Shown here piece by piece: positions 35,049 to 43,804 of a stretch of 64,000 nucleotides of DNA (its first letter is position 1; each line of letters begins with the position of its first letter). Origin of the DNA: Micromonospora zingiberis (GTDB lineage Bacteria; Actinomycetota; Actinomycetes; Mycobacteriales; Micromonosporaceae); the NCBI RefSeq assembly GCF_004331455.1, contig NZ_SJJR01000018.1, positions 1-64,000 of the forward strand, read 5' to 3'. Made by a program: the position numbers and the translations under genes. The notes beneath the pieces are model-generated. The model ran no database searches and was not told where the DNA came from. It worked only from the letters and a program-made list of their open reading frames with translations.

Positions 35049-37616
35049 ATGACGTCCGAGGGCCCGCACCACCCCGGCCAGGAGCCGGACGAGGTGCCGC
35101 CGGGCGGCGGCGGACCGGCGCCATACGGCGACCGACCGGCTCAGCAGGACAACGGATACGGCACACCCGCCCCGGACCTGGGCTGGGCACCCCCACCGCC
35201 GGCCCGCCCCGACCAGGCCACCCCCGCGTGGGCGAGCCAGCCGGGCGCTGGCTGGGGCAGCCCGCAGGCGACCCGGCAGGCGCAGAGCGCCACCTCCGGC
35301 AGCTGGGATCCGGCCGCCGGCGGTCAGCCGTCCTGGGCCGCGCAGGGCGAGCAGCCCGGGGCCAACTGGGCCTCGGCGGCGCCGCCCACATCGGACCAAC
35401 CCGCCTGGGCCAACGGTGGGCAGAGCAACCCGGCCTGGGCCGGCTCCACCACATCGGACGCCGGCCAACCAGCAGAGTGGACGCCCAACCAGACCCCGTC
35501 GGGTCCGTCGGCGGACTGGAACAACGGCCAGCCGGGGTCGGCCCAGCCAGCCGCCTGGCCGGCTGGCCAGCAGGCGGAGTGGAACGCCACCCCCCGCCCC
35601 AGTGAGCAGCCACCGGGCTGGGCCACCACCGCGAGCCCGCCCGAGCCGGCGCAGCCGGAGTGGGCCCAGACCAACCAGCCCGCGCAGCCCGACTGGGCGC
35701 AGGCCAGCGCACCGGCGCAGCCCGACTGGGCGCAGACCAACTCGTCCGCGCAGCCCGACTGGGCGCAGACCAGCGCACCGGCGCAGCCCGACTGGGCGCA
35801 GGCCAGTTCGCCCGCACAGCCCGACTGGGCGCAGACCGATCAGCCCGCCGAGCCGGCGGCCCGGGCCACTGCCCAGGTGCCGCGGGCCGACCCCGCGCCG
35901 CAGCAGCCGTCCGCAGCGGGCGATGCGGCCCGGGCCGGCGCCTGGCCCGCCGAGCAGCAGGAGCAACCCAGCTGGGCCACCGGTCAGGGCCGGCAGCCGG
36001 AGGCCGCCGGCTGGGCCGGCGAGCAGCGGCCGGCCGAGGGCTGGCAGACCGCAGGCGAGCGGCCCGCGCAGCCCGACTGGGCCACGTCGCAGCCCGCCGA
36101 ACCGGCCGGCTGGGCCGGTGGCGGCACGACCGCCGACGAGCGGCCCCAGTGGTCGCCGCCGGCTCAGGACCGACCGGCAGTGGCATGGACGCCCGCCGAG
36201 CCCGCCCCCGGGGCGCCGACGCCGACCTGGAGCCCCTCCCAGGAGCCGTTGCCGTCCCGTACCGCCGCCGACCGGGCGCCGCTCACCGAGATCGAGCCAT
36301 GGGCACCCGGCGAGGCATGGGGAAGCAGCGGGGCGGGCGAGGCCGGGTCGGCCCGACCTGACGCCGGGCGTTCCGAGGACAGCCCGGTCTACCAGCCCGC
36401 GCCGGCCCCGGGCATCTCGCCGGCCAACATGGTGCCGCTGCCGCCACAGGAGCAGCGGGTACCCGGTGCCAGCCTGGCCGCCGCACCGCCCGCCGACTAC
36501 CCGGCCCAGTTCTCCGATGACCCGGCCACGCCGGGTTCGCGTCCGCCCGCCGAACAGCCGGCCGGCGGCATCGGCTGGGGCCAGTCCGAGTCGCAGCAGG
36601 ACGAGCCACAGTCACCGGCTGAACCAGTCATCCCCGCGCCCCGGACCTCGTCCGAATCCGCCGGCCGGGCCACCCCGCCGGCAGGTGCCGGCGGTGTCTC
36701 GGCGAGCGCGTCGGTGCCGACGGCCAGCCGGGTCACGCCGCCGGCCGACCACACGGTTCGGCCGACCGGCCCGTCCGCACCCCGGGTGTACGGCCGACCC
36801 GCCCGACCGGAGCCGGAGGAATCCGCCCAGGAACGGGAGGAGCATTCCCCGGCAACCCGGTTCGACCAGGGCCCGGATCCGCGTTTCGGTGATCACGAGC
36901 AATCCGGGCCGAACGGCTTCGCCGCCGCCGCGCCGGCCTCGCCCGCCTTCCCGCCAGCCATGCCCTCCTTCGCGGACGCGCCAGCGACCAACCGGCCGGT
37001 CAACGGCGTCAAGCCGCACGCCGAACCGGAACGCCCGGCTGATCGGTTCGGAGCCCCCGCTGGTGACCCGTTCGGCGGTCCGGCTCGTGACCCGTTCGCC
37101 GGTTCACCTGACCGCCCCGGGGTCACCTACGGCTCGCCGGCCCGTCCCGAGTCGGGCGGCGACCACACGTCGGCCTTCCCGCCGGCACCCCAGTCGAACG
37201 CGCCGTGGAGCCCGAGCGCCCCGGCAGCCGAGTCGGAGCAGGGCCGCTTCGACGCGTTCAAGCCGGTCGCGGAGCCCGATCCCGACGCGCCGCCACCGAA
37301 GGTACGCAACGGTCGGGTGCTCGCCGCGGTGCTGGTGGCTGCGGTGCTCATCCTCGCCATCCCGCTCGGCCTGCTTCTGCTGCTCGGCAAGTTCGGCGGC
37401 TCGGACTCGGCCGCACCGTTCGACCCGGCGGTCGGCTCCTGCGTCAAGCGCTCGGGCGACACCGCCATCGAGGCGGTGTGCGGCGAGCCGGAGTCGTTCA
37501 GCGTGGTGTCGAAGGTCGACTCGAAGGACAAGTGCCCCGACCCGGCCCTGCCGTACGTGGAGCTGCGGGGCAGCGTGGCCAACCCGGTGCTCTGCCTGAA
37601 GGACGCCGCCAGCTGA
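35049..37616 (+). CDS. Trp/Pro-repeat membrane protein with LppU-like C-terminal domain
   Basis: An 855-residue protein. Residues 1-750 are low complexity (Pro, Ala, Gln, Trp, Glu, Gly), with a block of QPDWAQ-type 11-residue repeats near 200-265 and other WAxxQP motifs. A single TM helix (VLAAVLVAAVLILAIPLGLLLLLG, about 760-785) is followed by a ~75-residue extracytoplasmic domain with four Cys (VGSCVKRSGDT, VCGEP, KCPDPALPYVEL, PVLCL) matching the LppU/SCO3897 pattern. This gives a cytoplasmic Trp-rich arm and a small outside domain. ATG 35049 is preceded by GGAGGAGG. Function unknown. Confidence 0.75.
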   Translation: MTSEGPHHPGQEPDEVPPGGGGPAPYGDRPAQQDNGYGTPAPDLGWAPPPPARPDQATPAWASQPGAGWGSPQATRQAQSATSGSWDPAAGGQPSWAAQGEQPGANWASAAPPTSDQPAWANGGQSNPAWAGSTTSDAGQPAEWTPNQTPSGPSADWNNGQPGSAQPAAWPAGQQAEWNATPRPSEQPPGWATTASPPEPAQPEWAQTNQPAQPDWAQASAPAQPDWAQTNSSAQPDWAQTSAPAQPDWAQASSPAQPDWAQTDQPAEPAARATAQVPRADPAPQQPSAAGDAARAGAWPAEQQEQPSWATGQGRQPEAAGWAGEQRPAEGWQTAGERPAQPDWATSQPAEPAGWAGGGTTADERPQWSPPAQDRPAVAWTPAEPAPGAPTPTWSPSQEPLPSRTAADRAPLTEIEPWAPGEAWGSSGAGEAGSARPDAGRSEDSPVYQPAPAPGISPANMVPLPPQEQRVPGASLAAAPPADYPAQFSDDPATPGSRPPAEQPAGGIGWGQSESQQDEPQSPAEPVIPAPRTSSESAGRATPPAGAGGVSASASVPTASRVTPPADHTVRPTGPSAPRVYGRPARPEPEESAQEREEHSPATRFDQGPDPRFGDHEQSGPNGFAAAAPASPAFPPAMPSFADAPATNRPVNGVKPHAEPERPADRFGAPAGDPFGGPARDPFAGSPDRPGVTYGSPARPESGGDHTSAFPPAPQSNAPWSPSAPAAESEQGRFDAFKPVAEPDPDAPPPKVRNGRVLAAVLVAAVLILAIPLGLLLLLGKFGGSDSAAPFDPAVGSCVKRSGDTAIEAVCGEPESFSVVSKVDSKDKCPDPALPYVELRGSVANPVLCLKDAAS
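35652..35849 (+). repeat. Six 33-bp tandem repeats within the Trp-repeat gene
   Basis: Six in-frame units of 33 bp (35652, 35685, 35718, 35751, 35784, 35817) encode the 11-residue pattern QP(D/E)WAQ(T/A)xxxA. The CAGCCCGACTGGGCGCAG core is identical in five units; the first has small differences. Confidence 0.92.
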
Positions 37617-37648
37617 TTCCGGTGTCGCGGTGTCGCGACGATCGCATG

Positions 37649-37685
37649 CGGAAGCGCCCGCCCCACGAAGGGACGGGCGCTTCCG
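37649..37685 (+). terminator. Terminator after the Trp-repeat gene
   Basis: A 12-bp stem, CGGAAGCGCCCG (37649-37660) against CGGGCGCTTCCG (37674-37685), with a 13-base loop, 33 bases after the stop. Confidence 0.85.
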
Positions 37686-37779
37686 CCTGTCTGGCTCGCC
37701 GGCGGGTGGGAGATGTCAGCTGCGCCTCTCTCGCCGCCCATCGGGTGGGGACCGAACGGTGGTACGGCACGATGGGGGC

Positions 37780-39615
37780 ATGAGTGCACGCGTACGGGCG
37801 CCTGAGCTGCGGGGCAGAGGCTGGCTGAACACCGGTGGGCGGGAGCTGACGCTCGCCGACCTGCGCGGCAAGATCGTGATCGCCGACTTCTGGACCTTCT
37901 GCTGCATCAACTGCCTGCACGTACTGGACGAGCTGCGGCCGCTTGAGGAGAAGTACGCGGACGTCCTGGTCGTGATCGGGGTGCACTCGCCGAAGTTCGA
38001 GCACGAGAAGGACCCGGACGCGCTGGCCGACGCCGTCGAGCGGTACGGCGTGCACCACCCCGTACTCGATGATCCTGAGCTGGACATGTGGCAGCAGTAC
38101 GCGGCCCGCGCCTGGCCGACCCTCGCGGTGATCGACCCCGAGGGTTACGTGGTCGCCACGATGGCCGGTGAGGGTCATGCCGAAGGGCTGGCCCGGCTGA
38201 TCGACGACCTGATCGCCACCCACGAGGCCAAGGGCACGCTGCACCGGGGCGACGGCCCCTACGTTCCGCCGGCAGAGCCGCAGACCACCCTGCGGTTTCC
38301 GGGCAAGCTGGTGGCCGGGCCCGACGGCACCCTGCTGGTGTCGGACTCCGCCCGGCACCGGGTGGTGGAGTTGGCCGCTGACGGAGAGACCGTGCTCCGT
38401 GCCATCGGCACCGGCAGCCGGGGCCGATCCGACGGTACGGCCGACACCGCGACGTTCTCCGAGCCGCAGGGGCTGTGCCTGCTACCGACACATGTGGCCG
38501 AGGTCGCCGGCTACGACCTGGTGGTCGCCGACACGGTCAACCACCTGCTGCGCGGCGTACGCCTGAGCAGCGGTGAGGTGGTCACCGTGGCCGGCACCGG
38601 ACGGCAGTGGCGGTCCACGGTCGACGACCACGCCCACGACGCGCTCTCGGTCGACCTCTCCTCCCCCTGGGACCTGGCCTGGTACGACGGCAAGGTCATC
38701 ATCGCGATGGCCGGCATCCACCAGTTGTGGTGGTTCGATCCGATCAAGCGGACCGCAGGCATGTACGCCGGCACGACGGTGGAGGCGCTGCGCGACGGCC
38801 CGCTGGCGCAGGCATGGCTGGCCCAGCCGTCCGGGCTCGCCGTCTCCGCCGACGGCGCTCGGCTCTGGGTCGCCGACAGCGAGACCAGTGCCCTCCGGTA
38901 CGTCGAGGACGGCGTGCTGGGCACCTCGGTCGGCCAGGGCCTCTTCGACTTCGGTCATGTGGACGGGCCGGCGGCGCAGGCGCTGCTCCAGCATCCGCTC
39001 GGCGTCTGCGCCCTGCCCGACGGTTCGGTGCTGGTGGCGGACACCTACAACGGGGCGGTACGCCGCTACGACCCGGCGACGGACCAGGTGACCACGGTCG
39101 CCACCGATCTGGCCGAGCCGAGTGACCTGGTGCTCACCCCGGATGGCGCGGTGCTGGTCGTGGAGTCGACCGGGCACCGGATCACCCGGCTGGCCCCGGG
39201 CGCACTCTCCGCCGCCGGTGCGAACACCGTCGATGGTCCCCGGCACCGCACCGAACGCAAGCCGACCGCGCTGGCCGCCGGTGAGGTGGTGCTGGACGTG
39301 GTCTTCACCCCGGCTCCCGGGCAGAAGCTGGACGAGACGTACGGCCCGTCCACCCGCCTGGTGGTTTCCGCGTCCCCGCCCGAGCTGCTGGTCGAGGGGG
39401 CCGGCACCAGCACCGAACTGTCCCGCCGGCTGGTGGTGTCCGGCTCGGTGACCGACGGTGTGCTCCAGGTGACCGCCCAGGCGGCGACCTGCGACGCCGA
39501 TGTGGAGCACGCGGCCTGCCACCTGACCCGACAGGACTGGGGCGTGCCGGTGGAGGTCGACACCGACGGCGCGACCCGGCTTCCTTTGGTGCTGCGCGGC
39601 CTGGACGCTAGCTAG
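37780..39615 (+). CDS. Thioredoxin-like protein with NHL beta-propeller (NHLRC2-like)
   Basis: A 611-residue protein. Residues 10-150 form a thioredoxin/TlpA-like fold with the active-site motif FWTFCCINCLHVL (CxxC as CINC) near residue 45, as in eukaryotic NHLRC2. Residues 165-480 contain NHL-type repeats (LVSDSARHRVVEL, VADTVNHLLRGV, VADTYNGAVRRY, VVESTGHRITRL), and the last ~120 residues are a beta-rich domain. The combination points to a redox-active scaffold, but no signal peptide is visible, so it should be cytosolic. ATG 37780 follows GGGGG closely; upstream in-frame codons to 37630 overlap the terminator. Function unproven. Confidence 0.85.
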   Translation: MSARVRAPELRGRGWLNTGGRELTLADLRGKIVIADFWTFCCINCLHVLDELRPLEEKYADVLVVIGVHSPKFEHEKDPDALADAVERYGVHHPVLDDPELDMWQQYAARAWPTLAVIDPEGYVVATMAGEGHAEGLARLIDDLIATHEAKGTLHRGDGPYVPPAEPQTTLRFPGKLVAGPDGTLLVSDSARHRVVELAADGETVLRAIGTGSRGRSDGTADTATFSEPQGLCLLPTHVAEVAGYDLVVADTVNHLLRGVRLSSGEVVTVAGTGRQWRSTVDDHAHDALSVDLSSPWDLAWYDGKVIIAMAGIHQLWWFDPIKRTAGMYAGTTVEALRDGPLAQAWLAQPSGLAVSADGARLWVADSETSALRYVEDGVLGTSVGQGLFDFGHVDGPAAQALLQHPLGVCALPDGSVLVADTYNGAVRRYDPATDQVTTVATDLAEPSDLVLTPDGAVLVVESTGHRITRLAPGALSAAGANTVDGPRHRTERKPTALAAGEVVLDVVFTPAPGQKLDETYGPSTRLVVSASPPELLVEGAGTSTELSRRLVVSGSVTDGVLQVTAQAATCDADVEHAACHLTRQDWGVPVEVDTDGATRLPLVLRGLDAS

Positions 39616-39672
39616 GTTTTCGTTAAGAAGGGACCCCTTATCTACCGCAGGCGTTAATAAGGTGCCTTTCCT
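39615..39672 (-). repeat. Dispersed intergenic repeat family A, copy 2
   Basis: On the minus strand it reads GGAAAGGCACCTTATTAACG, a CCTGCGGTAG linker, then AAGGGGTCCCTTCTTAACG, matching copies at 2181-2233 and 48900-48955. It fills the gap between convergent genes. Confidence 0.8.
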
Positions 39673-39678
39673 ATCACG

Positions 39679-40428
39679 TCAGGTGAACGGGGTGGGGGTG
39701 GTTCCGGCGTCCACGAGGGCGGCGCGGACGAGTTCCGCGGCGGCCACCGCGCCGGGGCTGTCGCCGTGCAGGCAGATCGAGTCGACGGCGCACGGGACCA
39801 CGGTGCCGTCGACGGCGACCACCGTCCGCTCGGTGGCCATCCGTACCGCCTGGGCGGCCACCTCCTGCGGGTCGGTGACCAGGGCGTTGGGCGAGGTACG
39901 CGGCACCAGTTGCCCGTTGGGCAGGTAGTTGCGGTCGGCGAAGCCCTCGGCCACCACCCGCAGCCCGGCGCCCTGCGCGAGTTGGGCCAGCACCGAGCCG
40001 GGTGGGCAGAGCAGGGGCAGTTCCGGATCGTAGTCGTCGACGGCGGCGACCAACGCCGCCGCCTGGGTCTCGTCGCAGGCTGCCGCGTGGTACAGCGCGC
40101 CGTGCGGCTTCAGGTAACGAACGCGGGTGCGGTACGGGCGGCAGAAGGCGTCGAGCGCGCCGAGTTGGTAGAGGACCTCGTCGCGCAGTTGGGTGAACTC
40201 GTACGCGATGTGCCGGCGACCGAAGCCGGCCAGGTCGCGGTAGCCGACCTGGGCGCCGACGGCCACCCGCCGCTCGGCTGCGGCGGCACAGACCCGGCGC
40301 ATGGTGGCGGGATCACCGGCGTGGAAGCCGCAGGCGACGTTGGCCGAGGTGATCAGGCCGAGGAGTGCCTCGTCGTCGCCGAGCCGCCAGACACCAAAGC
40401 CTTCACCGAGATCAGCGTTGAGGTCCAT
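39679..40428 (-). CDS. pxpA: 5-oxoprolinase subunit PxpA (LamB/YcsF family)
   Basis: A 249-residue protein beginning MDLNADLGEGFGVW, the family signature, with VANVACGFHAGDPATMR-type metal/substrate site near residue 28 and VKPHGALYHA near 105. PxpA cleaves the phosphorylated 5-oxoproline intermediate in the PxpABC enzyme, which converts 5-oxoproline (pyroglutamate) to glutamate with ATP. It is the last gene of pxpB-pxpC-pxpA, overlapping pxpC by 17 bases. Confidence 0.93.
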   Translation of the reverse strand: MDLNADLGEGFGVWRLGDDEALLGLITSANVACGFHAGDPATMRRVCAAAAERRVAVGAQVGYRDLAGFGRRHIAYEFTQLRDEVLYQLGALDAFCRPYRTRVRYLKPHGALYHAAACDETQAAALVAAVDDYDPELPLLCPPGSVLAQLAQGAGLRVVAEGFADRNYLPNGQLVPRTSPNALVTDPQEVAAQAVRMATERTVVAVDGTVVPCAVDSICLHGDSPGAVAAAELVRAALVDAGTTPTPFT

Positions 40429-41260
40429 GGAACCTGACGGTAGTACCTGGTCGGGCCTGCGCGAGCGGGGTCACGTCGGCCACCACGGCGATGACGGGAT
40501 ATCCGCCGGTGGTGGGATGGTCGGCGAGGAAGATCAACGGTTGGCCGTCCGCCGGCACCTGCACCGCGCCGAGGACGACTCCTTCGCTGGGCAGTTCCCC
40601 GGGCACCGCCCGGGGCAGCGGTGCGCCGGCCAGTCGCGCGCCGACCCGGTTGCTCAACGGACTCACCGTGTACGCCGTGCCGTACAGCAGGTCGAGCGCG
40701 ACGGTGTCGAACCAGTCGTGTCGGGGGCCGAGTTGGGCGGTGAGGTGTACCTCCGTCGGGTGCGCGACCGGCATGGTGACGTCGACCGGGGCGGGCGGGC
40801 CGGCCGGCACGCCCAGCGGCAGCCGGTCGCCGTCACGCAGCGGCGCCGGCCCGAGTCCGGCGAGGGTGTCGGTGGCGCGGCTGCCCAGGACCGGGTCGAC
40901 GGCGATGCCGCCGGCCACCGCCAGCCAGCAGCGCAGGCCCCGTCGGGCGGGACCGATCCGCAGCACCGCCCCGGCCGGTACGGCCAGCGGACGACCGGTG
41001 TCGCCGGGTCGGGCGCCCACCCACACGTCGACCTCGGCCCCGACGACGGCGACGGTGGTGGCCCGGGTGAGGCGCAGTGCGCAGCCGGTCATGGTGAGCT
41101 CCAGGCCGGCCGCCGACTCCGGATTGCCGACCAGGCGGTTGGCCAGCCGCATCGCGTCCGGGTCGAGCGCGCCGGAGCGGGGCACCCCCAGGTGCGCCCA
41201 GCCGGGCCGGCCCAGATCCTGCACGGTGGTCAGCGCCCCGGCCCGCAGCACCTCGATCAT
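40412..41260 (-). CDS. pxpC: 5-oxoprolinase subunit PxpC
   Basis: A 282-residue cyclophilin-like domain protein. MIEVLRAGALTTVQDLGRPGWAHLGVPRSGALD is the typical N-terminus of PxpC (formerly annotated biotin-dependent carboxyltransferase/allophanate hydrolase subunit 2), with LAVAGGI near 100 and FLADHPTTGGYPVIAVV near 245. With PxpB it forms the ATP-dependent kinase part of the complex. Its ATG overlaps the pxpB stop (ATGA). Confidence 0.93.
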   Translation of the reverse strand: MIEVLRAGALTTVQDLGRPGWAHLGVPRSGALDPDAMRLANRLVGNPESAAGLELTMTGCALRLTRATTVAVVGAEVDVWVGARPGDTGRPLAVPAGAVLRIGPARRGLRCWLAVAGGIAVDPVLGSRATDTLAGLGPAPLRDGDRLPLGVPAGPPAPVDVTMPVAHPTEVHLTAQLGPRHDWFDTVALDLLYGTAYTVSPLSNRVGARLAGAPLPRAVPGELPSEGVVLGAVQVPADGQPLIFLADHPTTGGYPVIAVVADVTPLAQARPGTTVRFHGPQR

Positions 41261-41913
41261 GCGGGCACCAGCCGGACCGGGGTGCCGGGGGTGAGTCGGG
41301 CCGGCGGATCGGCGTGTACGTCGAACAGGGTCAGCGTGGTACGCCCGACCAGCAGCCAGCCGCCGGGGGAGGCGGTGGGATAGATCCCGGCGTACGGTCC
41401 GGCCAGCGCGACCGAGCCCGCCGGCACCCGGGGGCGCGGGGAGGCGAGCCGGGGCACCGCCAGTTCGGCGGGGAGCCCGGTCAGGTAGCCGAAGCCGGGC
41501 GCGAAGCCGCAGAACGCCACCCGGAACTCGGTCCGCTCCAGGCGGCGCAGCACGGACGGCACATCGGTGCCCCAGTGCGCGGCGACCTGGGGCAGGTCCT
41601 CACCGTCGTACGTCACGGGCACCTCGACCGGGTCGGCGCCGGGTGTCGTGGTGCCGGCGGGCGGGGCCGGCGTCCAGCCCAGGAGGCGGGCGGCGGTGGC
41701 CGCCGGGTCCGGTACGCCGTCGAGCAGCACGGTGGCGGCTGCCGGCACGATCTCGGTGGCCACCAGCTCGCCCTGCTCGCGGCGCCGCCAAAGCTCGGCC
41801 CGCCAGGCTTCCACCACGCTTGCGGGGGTGGCCGCCGATCCGGCTCCGACCTCGGGCGGGGGTGCGGTGAAGTCGAGGAGCAGGGCGTGCGCGCCGACCG
41901 GTCTGATCCGCAT
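41257..41913 (-). CDS. pxpB: 5-oxoprolinase subunit PxpB
   Basis: A 218-residue cyclophilin-like domain protein (formerly allophanate hydrolase subunit 1/KipI). The motif CGFAPGFGYLTGLP near residue 135 is diagnostic. ATG 41913 follows GAGGA at seven bases; the track-length frame to 42180 runs into the divergent hemolysin III gene. First gene of the operon. Its promoter must lie in the 106-bp gap with the divergent gene at 42020. Confidence 0.93.
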   Translation of the reverse strand: MRIRPVGAHALLLDFTAPPPEVGAGSAATPASVVEAWRAELWRRREQGELVATEIVPAAATVLLDGVPDPAATAARLLGWTPAPPAGTTTPGADPVEVPVTYDGEDLPQVAAHWGTDVPSVLRRLERTEFRVAFCGFAPGFGYLTGLPAELAVPRLASPRPRVPAGSVALAGPYAGIYPTASPGGWLLVGRTTLTLFDVHADPPARLTPGTPVRLVPA

Positions 41914-42019
41914 GCCGTCATCCTCGCGGACCAGGTATAACGGCCGCGTCGTCCCACCGGCCGAAAGCGTGACCGGACGCACTACCCGAAAGTAACCTAC
42001 GGTGCCGTAACCTAATCTC

Positions 42020-42697
42020 GTGACGACCTCAGCACCGCCCCGGCTCAAGCCGGTCGACATCGGGAAACCCCGGATGCGCGGCTGGCTGCACACGTACGCG
42101 TTCTTCGTCGCCGTGGTCTGCGGCATCGTGCTCTGCTCGATCGCCGCTGCCCGACCCGGCTGGACACCCCTGGTCAGCACAGCCGTCTACAGCCTCACCA
42201 TCTGCGGCCTCTTCGGCACCAGTGCGCTCTACCACCGTCGAGTGTGGTCGGCGCGCGGCTTCCAGGTGATGCGCCGGATGGACCACTCGATGATCTTCCT
42301 GTTCATCGCCGGTACGTACACGCCGTTCTGCCTACTGCTGCTGGACACCCGCTCCGCTGTGATCATGCTGGCGGTGGTCTGGGGCGGCGCACTGGCCGGT
42401 GTGGCACTCAAGATGGTCTGGGCGCACGCCTCACGCTGGGTTTCCGCGCCGCTCTACCTGGCTCTCGGCTGGGTGGCGGTGGCGATCCTGCCCGACATCC
42501 TGCACCAGGGCGGCGTCACCGCGTTGGTGCTGCTCAGCGTCGGTGGCGCGATCTACACCGTCGGCGCTGTCTTCTACGCGCTGCGCCGGCCGAACCCGTG
42601 GCCCACCGTGTTCGGGCATCACGAGTTCTTCCACGCCTGCACCCTGGTCGCGGCGATCTGCCACCACATCGCCATCTACTTCGCACTGTTCGCCTGA
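42020..42697 (+). CDS. Hemolysin III family (PAQR) membrane protein
   Basis: A 225-residue protein with seven predicted transmembrane helices. Conserved PAQR features are visible: SALYHRRVW near residue 75, the RMDHSMIFLFIAGTYTPF stretch near 90, and a C-terminal HHEFFHACTLVAAICHH with the zinc-binding histidines near 200. Despite the name, bacterial members (TrhA) are linked to membrane fluidity homeostasis, not haemolysis. GTG 42020 is the start; it is divergent from pxpB. A terminator follows. Confidence 0.9.
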   Translation: MTTSAPPRLKPVDIGKPRMRGWLHTYAFFVAVVCGIVLCSIAAARPGWTPLVSTAVYSLTICGLFGTSALYHRRVWSARGFQVMRRMDHSMIFLFIAGTYTPFCLLLLDTRSAVIMLAVVWGGALAGVALKMVWAHASRWVSAPLYLALGWVAVAILPDILHQGGVTALVLLSVGGAIYTVGAVFYALRRPNPWPTVFGHHEFFHACTLVAAICHHIAIYFALFA

Positions 42698-42707
42698 CCG
42701 CACGCCA

Positions 42708-42739
42708 CGGGGGTTGGTGGGCGAACCCACCAACCCCCG
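42708..42739. terminator. Terminator between hemolysin III and DUF6458 genes
   Basis: A 14-bp stem (CGGGGGTTGGTGGG against CCCACCAACCCCCG) with a CGAA loop, between convergent genes. Confidence 0.9.
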
Positions 42740-42751
42740 GGTGCGGGCAGA

Positions 42752-43036
42752 TCAGACCGTGGGGCCGGGCCGGCGCACCTCGCGGTACTCCTGCACCACC
42801 CGGTCGTCCTGGACCGGCACGGCGCGCTCGGCGACCACCCGCTCCTCACGGACCGGGGCGACGACCGTACGCCGACGCGAGTTCCAGAAGTAGAGAGTCA
42901 TGATCAGGCCGGCGACCCCGGCGAGCATCAGCACCCAGCCGACGACGCTCAGGTTGAGCCAGCCGAGATCCGCCTCCACCGCGAACGCGAAGATCGCGCC
43001 GACCGCGATCAGGAAAATGCTGCCACCGATGCCCAT
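42752..43036 (-). CDS. DUF6458 family small membrane protein (copy 1)
   Basis: A 94-residue protein starting MGIGGSIFLIAVGAIFAFAV, with a second helix VVGWVLMLAGVAGLIMTLYFW, so two transmembrane segments joined by a short outside loop, then a basic and charged cytoplasmic tail. This is the DUF6458 layout. ATG 43036 follows GAGGAG. A paralogue with the same N-terminus lies 770 bases downstream on the same strand, on the far side of sixA. Function unknown. Confidence 0.82.
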   Translation of the reverse strand: MGIGGSIFLIAVGAIFAFAVEADLGWLNLSVVGWVLMLAGVAGLIMTLYFWNSRRRTVVAPVREERVVAERAVPVQDDRVVQEYREVRRPGPTV

Positions 43037-43153
43037 CTCGTCATCTCCTCGGCTTTCGAAGCTGGCATTCCACTCCGCCGCGGCCATGGATGAGGTTGCG
43101 GCACGCCTGGACTTACCCAGGCACGGAGATCGCCAATCGGGCAAGCTGAGTAC

Positions 43154-43693
43154 ATGACGGACGCCCCGGTGCAGGAACGGACGCTCGTGCTGCTGCGGCA
43201 CGCCAAGGCGGAACCCCCCACGGCGGACGGCCCCGACATCGAACGCCCGTTGTCCACTCGGGGACGTGCCGACGCGGCGGCGGCCGGTGCCTGGCTGGCC
43301 CGGCACGGGCTGCTGCCCGAGGTGGTCCTCTGCTCGGCGGCGCTGCGTACCCGGCAGACCTGGCACGGCGTGGAGATGGGCATGACCGGCTCGCCGCCGG
43401 AGAGCGGCCCGGCCGGTCCGGTGCCGATGGTCCGTTATGAGCCGGATGCGTACGAGGCACATCCGGAGGACCTGCTCACGCTGGTCCGTCGGGTCGAGCC
43501 GGAGGCCGGCACAGTTCTGCTGATCGCCCACAACCCGGGCATCTCGCTGCTGTCCGAGTTCCTCGATCCGCAACGCGCCGACCCGGAAGGGCTGCGCACC
43601 AGCGACCTGGTCGTGCACCGTACGACGTTGCCGTGGGCGGAACTGGCTCGCGGTACGGCCGCGATCGGCGCCCGGCACACCGCTCGGGCCTGA
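43154..43693 (+). CDS. SixA-like histidine phosphatase
   Basis: A 179-residue member of the histidine phosphatase superfamily. The catalytic LLRHAKAEP motif (RHA) is near residue 14, followed by ERPLSTRGRADA and the substrate site CSAALRTRQTW near 60; a second catalytic His lies in LIAHNPGIS near 125. SixA proteins remove phosphate from phosphohistidine, for example in phosphotransferase or ArcB-type carriers; the natural substrate here is not known. It sits alone between two DUF6458 genes on the opposite strand. Confidence 0.87.
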   Translation: MTDAPVQERTLVLLRHAKAEPPTADGPDIERPLSTRGRADAAAAGAWLARHGLLPEVVLCSAALRTRQTWHGVEMGMTGSPPESGPAGPVPMVRYEPDAYEAHPEDLLTLVRRVEPEAGTVLLIAHNPGISLLSEFLDPQRADPEGLRTSDLVVHRTTLPWAELARGTAAIGARHTARA

Positions 43694-43753
43694 CCACGCT
43701 GACCTGACGCCGACGGGGCCGACCAGGCTGGCGCCGCCCACCGATACAGCGGC

Positions 43754-43789
43754 TGAGCCAGCGACCCCGTCTCGGTGGTCGCTGGCTCA
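43754..43789. terminator. Bidirectional terminator after sixA
   Basis: A perfect 13-bp stem, TGAGCCAGCGACC (43754-43766) against GGTCGCTGGCTCA (43777-43789), between convergent genes. Confidence 0.9.
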
Positions 43790-43804
43790 ACCGTGTGTGT
43801 TGCC

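Noticed and set aside
35652..35849. CRISPR array or VNTR outside a gene
   Set aside because: 33-bp repeats are contiguous, in frame and translate as an 11-residue motif.
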